From Mucilaginibacter sp. OK268 (GTDB lineage: Bacteria; Bacteroidota; Bacteroidia; Sphingobacteriales; Sphingobacteriaceae), in NCBI RefSeq assembly GCF_900103125.1, contig NZ_FNJV01000010.1:62001-126000 (forward strand): a stretch of 64,000 nt of DNA, written 5' to 3'. The notes under the pieces were generated by a model. The model saw only the letters and a program-made list of their open reading frames with translations, ran no database searches and had not been told where the DNA came from. This document shows positions 34,917-44,274 of the stretch, piece after piece. The translations under genes and the position numbers were made by a program. The number at the start of each line of letters is the position of its first letter. Positions within the stretch are counted from its first letter, which is position 1.

Positions 34917-35906
34917 ATGAATTTTTTAGGTAAAGAACGTTTAAAACGATTGTGGAAAATACTGGTAGCTACTTTTAGCGGCTTTATAAGCGATAACGGC
35001 TTAAAGCTAAGCGCGTCGCTGGCTTATTATACCATTTTTTCGATAGCTCCGCTTTTGTTTTTGCTGATAGCGGTGGTAGGCCTTGTACCTATTGCCAAAA
35101 CAGATACGCTTTACCAGCAAATAGGTACTTATGTAGGCGCTAATGCGGCCAACCAGATACATAGTACGGTAGCGAGCCTTAAACTAAACGGCAAAAGCGG
35201 GTTTGGTTTTGCTATAGGTATTGTTACCTTAATGGTGGGTGCAAGCAGCATATTTGTGGAGATACAGGATTCATTAAATATCATCTGGCGGGTGAAAGCC
35301 AAACCCAAAAGCGGCTGGATCAAACTGCTCCGAAACCGTTTTGTATCATTTTCACTCATTATCAGCCTGGGGTTTTTGCTGCTGGCCTCGTTGTTGGTTA
35401 ATTTTATTATAGATGCTATCGGGGGTAAAATAGAGGAATTATTGCCAGCCCTAAAGTTTACCAAATTACTGGTACAGGGAATAAACCTGGGTGTAACACT
35501 TATTGTAATCTCCGTTTTATTCGGGATCATATTTAAATTTTTGCCCGATGTAAAGATCAAGTGGAAGGATGTACGTAGTGGCGCGTTTTTTACCGCCTTG
35601 CTGTTTATGCTGGGGCAATACCTGATCGGTCTGTATATTCAATATACAGCACAGGGGTCGGTATATGGTGCCGCGGGCTCGCTTATTGTTATTTTGGTGT
35701 GGATCTATTATACATCGGCCATACTATACATTGGCGCCGAGTTTACCCAGGTTTATGCCGAAGCCAGCGGCAGCCACATTGAACCTGCGGAATATGCCGT
35801 ACACGTACAGCAAACCGAAGTAGAACGGCATGTAAAAGAGCTGCCCGCCCAAAACCCTGAACTGCTAAAGAAGAGCAAGGATTTGGAGAGCAAAGAACAA
35901 GGATAG
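34917..35906 (+). CDS. YihY/BrkB family inner-membrane protein
   Basis: 329 aa. Six hydrophobic segments in the conserved YihY arrangement, including LSASLAYYTIFSIAPLLFLL, FGFAIGIVTLMVGASSIFVE, GFLLLASLLVNFIIDAIG and YGAAGSLIVILVWIYYTSAI; a hydrophilic C-terminal tail follows. The former assignment of this family as RNase BN is wrong; function remains unclear. ATG 34917. Confidence 0.88.
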   Translation: MNFLGKERLKRLWKILVATFSGFISDNGLKLSASLAYYTIFSIAPLLFLLIAVVGLVPIAKTDTLYQQIGTYVGANAANQIHSTVASLKLNGKSGFGFAIGIVTLMVGASSIFVEIQDSLNIIWRVKAKPKSGWIKLLRNRFVSFSLIISLGFLLLASLLVNFIIDAIGGKIEELLPALKFTKLLVQGINLGVTLIVISVLFGIIFKFLPDVKIKWKDVRSGAFFTALLFMLGQYLIGLYIQYTAQGSVYGAAGSLIVILVWIYYTSAILYIGAEFTQVYAEASGSHIEPAEYAVHVQQTEVERHVKELPAQNPELLKKSKDLESKEQG

Positions 35907-35973
35907 GTGGAGCATGGATTTGAGGTTACTCAGGATTTCTTACTAAGGCAACACAGAAAATATAAAAAAAGAG

Positions 35974-36048
35974 GTGTCACCCTGAGCTCCGTCGAAGGGT
36001 GGAGCGTAGAGGCCTGTCCACCATACTTCAACGGAGCTCCTTGACACC
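35974..36048. repeat. REP-like hairpin (CTTCGACGGAGCTC type), inverted orientation
   Basis: GTGTCACCCTGAGCTCCGTC with GAAGGGTGGAG, then CTTCAACGGAGCTC with CTTGACACCCG; the arms pair and the order is reversed relative to 3271-3343. Confidence 0.75.
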
Positions 36049-36115
36049 CGTCTTGACTCTTATCTCTTGACTCTATTCCTCCCCCTCTCTTCACATGATA
36101 TTCACATTTTATTCG

Positions 36116-36123
36116 TAAATTTG
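36116..36123 (+). promoter_or_regulatory. Candidate -7 element TAAATTTG
   Basis: Exact TAnnTTTG, 24 bp before the next ATG; -33 not clear. Confidence 0.45.
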
Positions 36124-36147
36124 AGTATTAATTTATTTTAATATAAA

Positions 36148-36879
36148 ATGGAAACTAAAGATCCTGAATACGTTTATAAAAACGTAATACAATTAAACGA
36201 AACAGACGCTTCCCGTAAATTCATAGCCAATGTGTTTTTATGGATGTTTGTTGCCCTGGGGCTTTCGGCAGTTTGTGCATTCTTATTTTCTCAGAATCAG
36301 GCCCTGCTTAATATGCTTATTGATCCGGCCACAGGCCGTAATACCGGTTTGGGTACTATTACGATGTTTGCACCGCTTGCATTCGTGTTGATCATCTCTT
36401 TTGGTTTTAACCGACTATCTTACGGGGTGTTAGCGTTCCTTTTTGTTGCGTTTTCAGCAATAATGGGTATTAGCTTAAGCTATATACTATTGGTTTTTAC
36501 TGCAGGCTCTGTTTTAGGCGTATTTATTACCACATCGGTAGTATTTGGTGTAATGGCCATCGCCGGTTATACTACTAATACCGATTTGACCAAATTTGGC
36601 CCAATCCTGATGATGGGACTGATTGGTATTATCGTAGCATCTTTATTGAATATGTTTATGCACAGCAGTCGCCTAGATTATATCATTAGCTATGTAGGTG
36701 TAGCTGTATTTGTAGGCTTAACCGCTTATGATGTACAAAAACTAAAACGCATTGGCGCGGGTTTAGAATATGGTGATGCATCGGCCTCAAAAATGGCATT
36801 GATGGGTGGATTAACCCTATATCTTGATTTCATCAACCTTTTCCTGATGATCCTGCGTTTATTCGGCAGAAGAAGATAA
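36148..36879 (+). CDS. Bax inhibitor-1/YccA family membrane protein
   Basis: 243 aa with seven hydrophobic segments and a charged C-terminus (LRLFGRRR). Family landmarks TAYDVQKLKRIGAG and ALMGGLTLYLDFINLFLMIL are present with the acidic Asp pair typical of this family. Likely a pH-sensitive calcium leak channel or a modulator of membrane proteolysis; family knowledge only. Followed by a strong terminator. Confidence 0.9.
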   Translation: METKDPEYVYKNVIQLNETDASRKFIANVFLWMFVALGLSAVCAFLFSQNQALLNMLIDPATGRNTGLGTITMFAPLAFVLIISFGFNRLSYGVLAFLFVAFSAIMGISLSYILLVFTAGSVLGVFITTSVVFGVMAIAGYTTNTDLTKFGPILMMGLIGIIVASLLNMFMHSSRLDYIISYVGVAVFVGLTAYDVQKLKRIGAGLEYGDASASKMALMGGLTLYLDFINLFLMILRLFGRRR

Positions 36880-36904
36880 TAGCCAACAAAAGGTATTTTT
36901 ATAC

Positions 36905-36941
36905 AACAGCCCGGTTCTTTGCAAAGAGAACCGGGCTGTTT
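36905..36941 (+). terminator. Terminator
   Basis: Perfect 14-bp stem AACAGCCCGGTTCT / AGAACCGGGCTGTT with an 8-nt loop, then TTAG. The following 36942-37300 shows no gene; AT-rich leader, likely containing the metH promoter. Confidence 0.88.
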
Positions 36942-37300
36942 AGTTAAGGCCCAAACAGGCACAAAAAGAGACCATTTGGCAAGTAGTTCTTTGATAGCCA
37001 ATAAATTAATCTTTTTAAACCTTCAAAACCCCATCAAAAATTTGTTAAAAAGTGTTAAAACGGCATTAAAAAGCTGTTGAAATGACCAAAGGGCAAACCT
37101 TTTACCCGCGTTTTTGACTAAAAAAGTGTTAAAATTTTAGGTTTAAAAAGTTTTTCAGGAGCCATAGTCGTTGAGTTTTCATGACATAATCCATCAATAT
37201 CCCAGGCCGAATATTCATGCAATTGTAAACACGTTTGGCGTATGCAACAGAAGGGGGCAAAACTATTGCATATTAAAGCTTTATTGTGCACCTTTGCATT

Positions 37301-37409
37301 GCTTATAGAGAAAGGCGGAGGGATTAGACCCTGCGATGTCTTAGCAACCTGTACTATACAAGGTGCTACATTCTACTCAACAACACAAAAAGCGTTGGGA
37401 AAGATAAGC
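37301..37409 (+). promoter_or_regulatory. SAM riboswitch (SAM-I/S-box type) of metH
   Basis: P1 closes GCTTAT (37301) with ATAAGC (37404-37409). Between them are the SAM-I core segments GGCGGAGGGATTAGACCCTG, GATGTCTTAGCAACCTG, AAGGTGCTACATTCTAC and GAAAGATAAG. High S-adenosylmethionine is expected to lower metH expression. About 195 nt and a word-type hairpin lie between the aptamer and the ATG, so the expression platform may involve that hairpin. Confidence 0.9.
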
Positions 37410-37455
37410 GAAAGTCAGTCATATACCCGACTTTTCGAGATAAGCTGTTTTTTTA

Positions 37456-37604
37456 GATTTGAGATATTAGATGTGAGATATGAGACAGCTTCGGCTTTTG
37501 CGTTTATCACATTTAGTACCTTGTTTATTAGATAGGGAAATGAGTTTCAGATCACGGATTTTGTCCTGATCTCAAGTCTCAAATCTCATATCTCACATCT
37601 CAAA
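37456..37604. repeat. Word-type inverted repeat (TTGAGAT/ATGAGAT vocabulary)
   Basis: AGATGTGAGATATGAGA (37469-37485) faces its exact complement at 37584-37600. The outer words (GATTTGAGATATT left, CTCAAGTCTCAAATCTCA right) continue the pattern out of register. The right side ends at the metH ATG. Same vocabulary as 24621-24722. Confidence 0.8.
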
Positions 37605-37605
37605 C

Positions 37606-40600
37606 ATGGATATTAGAAAAGAATTAGAGAAACGCATACTGGTAATTGACGGGGCGATGGGTACCATGATACAGCGGTACCAGTTAACCGAGCAGGATTT
37701 TCGTGGGGAGCGTTTTAAAGATCATAACTCCGACCTGCAAGGAAATAACGACCTGCTGAACATTACACGCCCCGATATTATCAAGGCTATACATGCCGAA
37801 TACCTGGACGCCGGTGCCGATATTATTGAGACCAATACTTTTAGCACACAAATAATTTCCCTGGCCGATTATAAGCTGGAAGAACTGGCTTATGAGCTAA
37901 GCTACGAGGGTGCACGCCTGGCCCGCGAAGTGGCTGAGGAATATACCGCCAAAAATCCGGCTAAGCCCCGTTTTGTGGCCGGCGCCGTGGGGCCTACTAA
38001 CCGTACAGCCTCATTATCACCAGATGTGAATGATCCGGGATATCGTGCGGTAACATTTGATGACCTGGCCGAAGCTTATTATGACCAGGTACGTGGCCTG
38101 GTTGACGGCGGGAGCGACCTGTTACTGGTAGAAACCATATTTGACACCCTGAACGCCAAGGCTGCTTTATTTGCCATTAACCGGTACGCGAATGAGTCGG
38201 GTAAACATTTGCCTATCATGATCTCCGGTACCATTACAGATGCTTCTGGTCGTACCCTATCCGGGCAAACGGTGGAGGCTTTCTGGAACTCGGTACGTCA
38301 TGCCAACCTGCTTTCGGTAGGGTTAAATTGTGCTTTGGGCGCCAAAGAAATGCGCCCTCACCTGGCCGAGCTTTCCGAAAAAGCCGATGTGTTTATATCT
38401 GCCTATCCCAACGCTGGTTTACCCAATGAGTTTGGTCAGTATGACGAAACCGCGCACGAAACCGCTCATCAGCTGGATGATTTTATAAAAGCCGGACTGG
38501 TAAACATTGTAGGTGGTTGTTGTGGCACTACGCCCGAACACATTAAATGTATTGCCGAAAAAGCTGCTAAATACTCACCAAGAATAGTCCCCTCTGTTGA
38601 TCCGAATCTGCGATTGAGCGGCTTAGAGGCGGTTACCATAACTCCTGAGAGTATTTTTGTGAACGTGGGCGAGCGTACCAACATTACCGGATCGCCTAAA
38701 TTCTCGAAACTGATCCTGGCCGAAGATTATGAAGCAGCCCTGGCCGTGGCCCTGCAACAGGTAGAAGGCGGCGCCCAGGTGATCGATATCAACATGGATG
38801 AGGGTATGATCGATTCGGAAGCGGTGATGGTGAAATTCCTGAACCTGGTAGCTTCTGAACCCGATATTGCCAAACTCCCCATCATGATCGACTCCTCTAA
38901 ATGGACGGTTATCGAGGCTGGCTTAAAATGTATCCAGGGTAAAGGTATCGTGAACTCTATCTCGCTAAAAGAGGGTGAAGATAAGTTCAGGGAGCAGGCC
39001 CGTAAAATATTAAGCTATGGCGCAGCTACAGTAGTGATGGCCTTTGACGAAACCGGTCAGGCCGATTCTCTGCAGCGTCGTATCGAGATCTGTAAACGCT
39101 CGTATGATATCCTGGTAAATGAGGTCGGTTTTCCACCACAGGACATCATTTTTGACCCCAATATATTAACCGTGGCTACCGGCCTCGAAGAACATAATAA
39201 CTACGCGGTCGACTTTATTGAAGCTACCCGCTGGATAAAACAAAACCTGCCTTATGCCAAAGTGAGCGGTGGGGTAAGTAATATTTCATTCTCCTTTAGG
39301 GGCAACAATGTAGTGCGCGAGGCTATGCACTCGGCATTCTTATACCACGCCATCAGGGCGGGTATGGATATGGGTATTGTGAACGCCGGTATGCTGGAGG
39401 TTTACCAGGAAATTGATAAAACCCTGCTGGAGCTGGTTGAGGATGTACTACTGAACCGCCGGGAGGATGGAACCGAACGCCTGGTAGAATATGCCGATAC
39501 CATCAAAAGTAAAGGTAAAGAGATAGTGCGTAATGAAGAATGGCGCAATGGCCCCGTTCAGGAGCGGCTTTCACACGCGCTGGTAAAGGGTATCATCGAA
39601 TATCTGGATGCCGATGTGGAAGAAGCCCGTTTGGCTTACAGCAAGCCGCTGGAAGTGATAGAAGGGCCGCTGATGGACGGCATGAACATCGTGGGCGACC
39701 TGTTTGGCGCGGGTAAAATGTTTTTGCCCCAGGTGGTAAAATCGGCCCGGGTAATGAAAAAAGCGGTGGCCTATCTGCTGCCCTTTATCGAACTCGAGAA
39801 GCAAAGGGTTATTGATGCCGGTGAAGATTCAAGCGGGAACCGTGCCAATGCGGGTAAAATATTAATGGCTACCGTTAAAGGCGATGTGCATGATATCGGT
39901 AAAAATATAGTAGGTGTAGTGTTGGCCTGCAATAACTTCGAGATCATTGACCTGGGGGTGATGGTGCCTGCACAACGAATAATTGAAGAGGCCAAAGCCC
40001 AGAATGTAGACATTATTGGCTTAAGCGGATTGATCACTCCATCGTTGGATGAAATGGTACACTTTGCCAAAGAAATGGAACGGCAGGGCTTTACCATCCC
40101 GCTGATTGTGGGCGGTGCTACCACATCACGCATACATGCGGCTGTGAAGATTGACCCGAACTATTCCGGACCGGTGATACATGGTATAGATGCTTCGCGA
40201 AGTGTTACCATGTGCAGTAATTTAATGAGCAAGGATAACCGGGATGCCTATATTCAGGGTATCAAAGAGGAGTATGCCAAAGCCCGTGAAGCGCATCTGA
40301 ACAAAAAATCGGACAAGCGTTTTGTGACTATAGATGACGCCCGCAAATCAAAATTCCAGATCAGCCTGGATGGCGATGTAGCTATAAAACCCGCATTTAT
40401 CGGTACAAAAGTATTTGAATCATATCCGCTGGATGAGCTGGTACCCTACATCGACTGGACACCGTTTTTCCATACCTGGGAACTGCGTGGCAGCTACCCG
40501 AAAATATTTGCCGACAAATTTGTGGGCGATGAGGCTAAAAAACTGTTTGACGATGCACAGGAACTGCTGAAAAAGATTGTAGATCAGAAACTGTTAAAAG

Positions 40601-41295
40601 CCAGTGGGGTGATCGGTTTTTGGCCAGCCAATAGTGTGGGCGATGATATTGAACTGTATACCGATGAAAGTCGTACGCAGCTGTTAACCCGTATACATAC
40701 CCTGCGCCAGCAAACCGAAAAAATGAAAGGTGAGCCGTACTATGCGTTATCAGATTTTATCGCCCCAAAAGAAAGCGGCGTGCCTGACTACATGGGCGGC
40801 TTTGCTGTAACAACGGGTTTGGGTTGTGATGAGCTGGTAGCAGAGTTTGAGCGCGACCATGACGATTATAACAGCATTATGGCCAAAGCCCTGGCCGATC
40901 GCCTGGCTGAAGCCTTTGCCGAAAAGATGCATGAATTGGTACGTAAAGAGCACTGGGGATATTCAAAAGGGGAACGTTTAAGTAATGAAGACCTGATCAA
41001 AGAAGAATACCAGGGTATCCGTCCGGCACCGGGTTATCCCGCTTGCCCGGATCATACCGAGAAAACTACTTTGTTTGATCTGCTAAAAGCGGAAGATAAC
41101 GCCCATATGCACCTCACCGAAAGTCTGGCTATGCTGCCGGCAGCCTCGGTAAGCGGTTTCTATTTCGCGCACCCGCAAGCAAGGTATTTTGGCTTAGGTA
41201 AGATCAGCAAAGACCAGGTAGTGGATTATGCTGTTCGCAAGAACATGGATCTCGAAACGGTTGAACGCTGGCTTGGCCCGAACATTAACTATTAA
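37606..41295 (+). CDS. metH: Cobalamin-dependent methionine synthase
   Basis: 1229 aa, full-length four-module enzyme that methylates homocysteine from 5-methyl-THF through B12. Homocysteine domain with GAMGTMIQ and zinc Cys in GLNCALGA (about 240) and VGGCCGTT (about 300); pterin domain with NVGERTNITGS; B12 domain with GDVHDIGKNIV (cobalt-ligand His about 762) and SGLITPSLDEMV; C-terminal activation domain with RPAPGYPACPDHTEK. Under the SAM riboswitch upstream. metF, which supplies the methyl donor, lies downstream, with a four-helix-bundle gene in between. Confidence 0.97.
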   Translation: MDIRKELEKRILVIDGAMGTMIQRYQLTEQDFRGERFKDHNSDLQGNNDLLNITRPDIIKAIHAEYLDAGADIIETNTFSTQIISLADYKLEELAYELSYEGARLAREVAEEYTAKNPAKPRFVAGAVGPTNRTASLSPDVNDPGYRAVTFDDLAEAYYDQVRGLVDGGSDLLLVETIFDTLNAKAALFAINRYANESGKHLPIMISGTITDASGRTLSGQTVEAFWNSVRHANLLSVGLNCALGAKEMRPHLAELSEKADVFISAYPNAGLPNEFGQYDETAHETAHQLDDFIKAGLVNIVGGCCGTTPEHIKCIAEKAAKYSPRIVPSVDPNLRLSGLEAVTITPESIFVNVGERTNITGSPKFSKLILAEDYEAALAVALQQVEGGAQVIDINMDEGMIDSEAVMVKFLNLVASEPDIAKLPIMIDSSKWTVIEAGLKCIQGKGIVNSISLKEGEDKFREQARKILSYGAATVVMAFDETGQADSLQRRIEICKRSYDILVNEVGFPPQDIIFDPNILTVATGLEEHNNYAVDFIEATRWIKQNLPYAKVSGGVSNISFSFRGNNVVREAMHSAFLYHAIRAGMDMGIVNAGMLEVYQEIDKTLLELVEDVLLNRREDGTERLVEYADTIKSKGKEIVRNEEWRNGPVQERLSHALVKGIIEYLDADVEEARLAYSKPLEVIEGPLMDGMNIVGDLFGAGKMFLPQVVKSARVMKKAVAYLLPFIELEKQRVIDAGEDSSGNRANAGKILMATVKGDVHDIGKNIVGVVLACNNFEIIDLGVMVPAQRIIEEAKAQNVDIIGLSGLITPSLDEMVHFAKEMERQGFTIPLIVGGATTSRIHAAVKIDPNYSGPVIHGIDASRSVTMCSNLMSKDNRDAYIQGIKEEYAKAREAHLNKKSDKRFVTIDDARKSKFQISLDGDVAIKPAFIGTKVFESYPLDELVPYIDWTPFFHTWELRGSYPKIFADKFVGDEAKKLFDDAQELLKKIVDQKLLKASGVIGFWPANSVGDDIELYTDESRTQLLTRIHTLRQQTEKMKGEPYYALSDFIAPKESGVPDYMGGFAVTTGLGCDELVAEFERDHDDYNSIMAKALADRLAEAFAEKMHELVRKEHWGYSKGERLSNEDLIKEEYQGIRPAPGYPACPDHTEKTTLFDLLKAEDNAHMHLTESLAMLPAASVSGFYFAHPQARYFGLGKISKDQVVDYAVRKNMDLETVERWLGPNINY

Positions 41296-41300
41296 GTGGG

Positions 41301-41733
41301 GTGTGAGAGCGAAGTGCGGGATGCCAGACAATAAATAAAAAAATGACATTTACAGATTTAGAAGCCTGGAAGGAAGCAAGGCTATTAGTTAAAATTGTTT
41401 ATGATCTTACTTTGGCATTTCCTAAGGAGGAGATGTACGGATTACAATCGCAAATAAAAAGAGCAGTTATTTCTATTCCATCCAATATTGCGGAGGGTTG
41501 TGGTCGTAGTCACCCTAAAGATTCGATGCGGTTTTTCTTTATCGCACGTGGTTCAGCATATGAATTGGAAACGCAACTTTATCTTTCCTTTGACCTGGGT
41601 TTTATTGATGAAGTAGCACTAAAATTATTAACTGACCGGCTTACAAAAATAAGGATGTTATTAGCCGGATTAATAAATCACCAAAAAAATCAAATAACCA
41701 ATTAATCACACACTCTCACTCGCTTCTCGCACT
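41301..41733. repeat. Word-type inverted arms enclosing the four-helix-bundle gene
   Basis: Left arm GTGTGAGAGCGAAGTGCGGG (about 41301-41320) lies right after metH. The right arm CACTCTCACTCGCTTCTCGC (about 41711-41730) lies just before metF, and it reads inverted as GTGCGAGAAGCGAGTGAGAG. The pairing is imperfect (about 16 of 19). The 41343-41705 gene occupies the loop. Confidence 0.6.
41343..41705 (+). CDS. Four-helix-bundle protein (S23 / rRNA intervening-sequence family)
   Basis: 120 aa matching the TIGR02436-type pattern: FTDLEAWKEARLLVKIVYDL, FPKEEMYGLQSQIKRAVISI, PSNIAEGCGRSHPKDSMRFF and ARGSAYELETQLYLSFDLGF. Family members occur within 23S rRNA intervening sequences and resemble Avd of diversity-generating retroelements; their biochemical role is not settled. 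It interrupts the metH-metF pair and sits between inverted word-type arms, suggesting it came as part of a small element. Confidence 0.9.
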   Translation: MTFTDLEAWKEARLLVKIVYDLTLAFPKEEMYGLQSQIKRAVISIPSNIAEGCGRSHPKDSMRFFFIARGSAYELETQLYLSFDLGFIDEVALKLLTDRLTKIRMLLAGLINHQKNQITN

Positions 41734-41741
41734 AAATACTA

Positions 41742-42698
41742 ATGAAAATAACCGAACACATAGCCAACGCTAACGGCAAAACACTTTTCTCTTTTGAGCT
41801 AATTCCACCACTAAAGGGACAAAGCATCCAGGGCATATACAACGCTATTGATCCGTTAATGGAGTTTAAGCCGCCATTTATTGATGTGACCTCGCTGCGT
41901 GAGGATTACATTTATAAGCAGCACCCTAATGGTTTGTTGGAAAAACTAAGTTATCGCAAACGTCCCGGCACTATCGCCATTTGCGCAGCTATCATGAACC
42001 GGTACAAGGTAGATACCGTTCCGCATTTGCTTTGTGGTGGTTTCACGCGCGACGAAACAGAGAACGCCCTGATAGAGCTGGAGTTTTTGGGTATCGAGAA
42101 TGTGCTGGTATTGCGCGGAGATGCCCGGAATAGTGATTCGTCGTTTGTGCCTACTCCCAACGGGCATGCTTATGCTACCGATCTGCTGCAGCAGGTAGTG
42201 AACATGAACAACGGCGTTTATTTACATGAAGATTATGATAATATCGCCAAAACCAATTTCTGCATTGGTGTGGCCGGTTATCCCGAAAAACATTTTGAGG
42301 CCCCAAACCTTAAAACCGACTTTAAATACCTGAAACAAAAGGTGGATATGGGTGCCAGTTTTATTGTTACCCAGATGTTTTTTGATAATCAGAAATATTT
42401 TGATTTTGTGAATAACTGCCGGGCCAATGGTATCCATGTGCCTATTATACCCGGTTTAAAACCTATCACCACATCAAAACAGTTGGTTAACCTTTCAAAA
42501 ACCTTCCATATTGATATGCCCGAAGATCTGTGCGATGCTATTCATGCTTGTAAATCAGAAAAAGACGTCAAAGACATGGGTATTGAATGGATGATCAACC
42601 AATGTAAGGAGTTGGTGAAGTTTGGTGTACCCGTATTGCATTTTTATACCATGAGCAACGCCGGGCCAACCAAGCGTATAGCCGAGGCTATATTTTAG
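41742..42698 (+). CDS. metF: 5,10-methylenetetrahydrofolate reductase
   Basis: 318 aa TIM-barrel flavoenzyme reducing methylene-THF to methyl-THF for MetH. Motifs: FSFELIPPLKGQSIQGIY near the start, VPHLLCGGFTRDETENALIE, VLVLRGDAR, and GASFIVTQMFFDNQKYFDFV. About 20 residues longer than E. coli MetF. ATG 41742. Probably transcribed with metH and the four-helix-bundle gene under SAM control. Confidence 0.95.
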   Translation: MKITEHIANANGKTLFSFELIPPLKGQSIQGIYNAIDPLMEFKPPFIDVTSLREDYIYKQHPNGLLEKLSYRKRPGTIAICAAIMNRYKVDTVPHLLCGGFTRDETENALIELEFLGIENVLVLRGDARNSDSSFVPTPNGHAYATDLLQQVVNMNNGVYLHEDYDNIAKTNFCIGVAGYPEKHFEAPNLKTDFKYLKQKVDMGASFIVTQMFFDNQKYFDFVNNCRANGIHVPIIPGLKPITTSKQLVNLSKTFHIDMPEDLCDAIHACKSEKDVKDMGIEWMINQCKELVKFGVPVLHFYTMSNAGPTKRIAEAIF

Positions 42699-42786
42699 TA
42701 ATTGGCTGTACCCTAAATGTTTTGGAGTTAAAATGCTGACTAAAAATTTATATTTTTAGTTTTATTATCCTCCATAACATTTGCCT

Positions 42787-43344
42787 ATGGATATTTTCAG
42801 CCACATTAAGTCTGCAATTGGTATTATACTGGGTTTGAGTATTACTCACCTGCTCAGAGGGGCGGCCAAGCAAATTCAGCACCCGGGGCGCAGTAAACCT
42901 TATTGGGTACATTCCCTGTGGTCGTTTTACCTGTTTATCTTACTGCTCCATTTTTGGTGGTGGGAGTATAACCTGCACGATATTAAACACTGGCTTTTTG
43001 CCGAATACCTTTTTGTGATTATTTACATAGTGGTATACTATAGTGTTTGCGCTTTACTATATCCCGATGACCTGAACGATTATAAAGACTACGAAGATTA
43101 TTTTTATTCCCGCCGCAAATGGATCTTCGGTATATTGGGCTTTAGCTATCTGTTGGATATTATTGACACCCTGATCAAAGGCAGCACTTACCTACATCAC
43201 TACGGCATCGAATACCCCATCCGTAACATTACCCACTTTGTACTGTGTATGGTAGCCATGAAAGTAAACAACCGGGTGTTCCATGCCGTGCTGGTAATTG
43301 TTTTTATTGTGTATGAGTTTTCCTATATATTACGATTGTTTTAA
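42787..43344 (+). CDS. Membrane protein of unknown function
   Basis: 185 aa from ATG 42787 (the two-codon longer frame starts at TTG). About five hydrophobic segments, including IKSAIGIILGLSITHLL, SLWSFYLFILLLHFWWW and LFVIIYIVVYYSVCALLY; an acidic Tyr-rich loop DDLNDYKDYEDYFYSRRK separates the halves. It resembles small Bacteroidota and proteobacterial integral proteins without known role. A terminator hairpin follows. Confidence 0.7.
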   Translation: MDIFSHIKSAIGIILGLSITHLLRGAAKQIQHPGRSKPYWVHSLWSFYLFILLLHFWWWEYNLHDIKHWLFAEYLFVIIYIVVYYSVCALLYPDDLNDYKDYEDYFYSRRKWIFGILGFSYLLDIIDTLIKGSTYLHHYGIEYPIRNITHFVLCMVAMKVNNRVFHAVLVIVFIVYEFSYILRLF

Positions 43345-43351
43345 AATGTAA

Positions 43352-43386
43352 AAGGGCGATGCTGTAAAGTATCGCCCTTATTTTAT
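43352..43386 (+). terminator. Terminator
   Basis: AAGGGCGAT / ATCGCCCTT stem with a 10-nt loop, followed by ATTTTAT. Confidence 0.8.
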
Positions 43387-43742
43387 AGGATCAGTTAATA
43401 GTTATCATAAACCTAAATAATAAAATCAATAAGGGCAATATTTGCTTACTAAATATTGTTAATAAGTGTTTGTATCGATTGTATAAGGATTTAGGATTAT
43501 TGCTTTATATTGCATAATAAGTGCAGATATTTTACCCGCGTAATATTACAGTTTTTGATACGTAAAATTACGTGATATTGCAGCGCCTTATGATTGATTA
43601 AAATTCCTTATTTATTGTTTATGAGTGTGTTACGTGATTGTTAATGCTGGGATAAGTTTTAGTTCCCGGCTTGGGTTTGTTGAATTAATTACTAATTAAT
43701 GTTAGTTTTATCAACTAATCCCAAACCCTATTAATTAGAATC
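43387..43742 (+). promoter_or_regulatory. AT-rich intergenic leader with short inverted repeats
   Basis: No gene seen. It contains GCGTAATATTACAG, ACGTAAAATTACGT and GTGATATTGCAG close together (about 43540-43584), which look like overlapping operator-type repeats, and a later stretch where AGTTTTATCAACTAATCCC precedes the start. It probably carries the promoter and control sites for the downstream gene set. Confidence 0.35.
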
Positions 43743-44252
43743 ATGGAAACAACAACAGAAACACAACAAGCAAGAGGTGTTATTACCGGCAACGAAGGCG
43801 CCGTCATAAGCCTTGAAAGCGCTGCATTGTATACAGCCAATCACAGGCATCGTATCCCTAAAGGGGCTGCTATTTCTCAGCTTTTTGGGCAGGTTATTGT
43901 AAATAAAATCCTTGCTCAGCCGGGCTGCCTTGCTCTTCGTATTTATTATGCCAACAGGCAGCAGCTAAGCGGTTTTCAGCGCTTTTTTGTAGCGATAGGT
44001 AATTTCTTTATCAAGACCATTGCCAATGCTGATGGTGATATGCGCTTTGTAATATCGGGTGTTACCGAAGATGGCGAAGATATGCTACCAGCTGATATGA
44101 AAGGTGAAACGGTTATGTCCACAACGTATTCAACACATGAAAAGACATATAAATTAATGGCGGCGAAAGACGATAGTTCTTTGGGAGATGATTCTCATCC
44201 TTGTCCTGGCTCATCCGGCTGCCCGCAAAACGCTTTGACGCAAGGGTATTAA
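43743..44252 (+). CDS. Hypothetical protein
   Basis: 169 aa, soluble, no signal. N-terminus METTTETQQARGVITGNEG; centre with YTANHRHRIPKGAAISQLFG and a short hydrophobic patch FVAIGNFFIKTIA; C-terminal PCPGSSGCPQNALTQGY with two Cys. I do not recognise a domain. It precedes a membrane protein by 22 bp and then a kinase and a regulator, so it may be part of that signalling set. Confidence 0.6.
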   Translation: METTTETQQARGVITGNEGAVISLESAALYTANHRHRIPKGAAISQLFGQVIVNKILAQPGCLALRIYYANRQQLSGFQRFFVAIGNFFIKTIANADGDMRFVISGVTEDGEDMLPADMKGETVMSTTYSTHEKTYKLMAAKDDSSLGDDSHPCPGSSGCPQNALTQGY

Positions 44253-44274
44253 TAAAAAACATCTGTAAAAGTAT

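Noticed and set aside
37242..37535. 97-codon frame
   Set aside because: It covers the SAM riboswitch and the word hairpin; the RNA structures explain the sequence.
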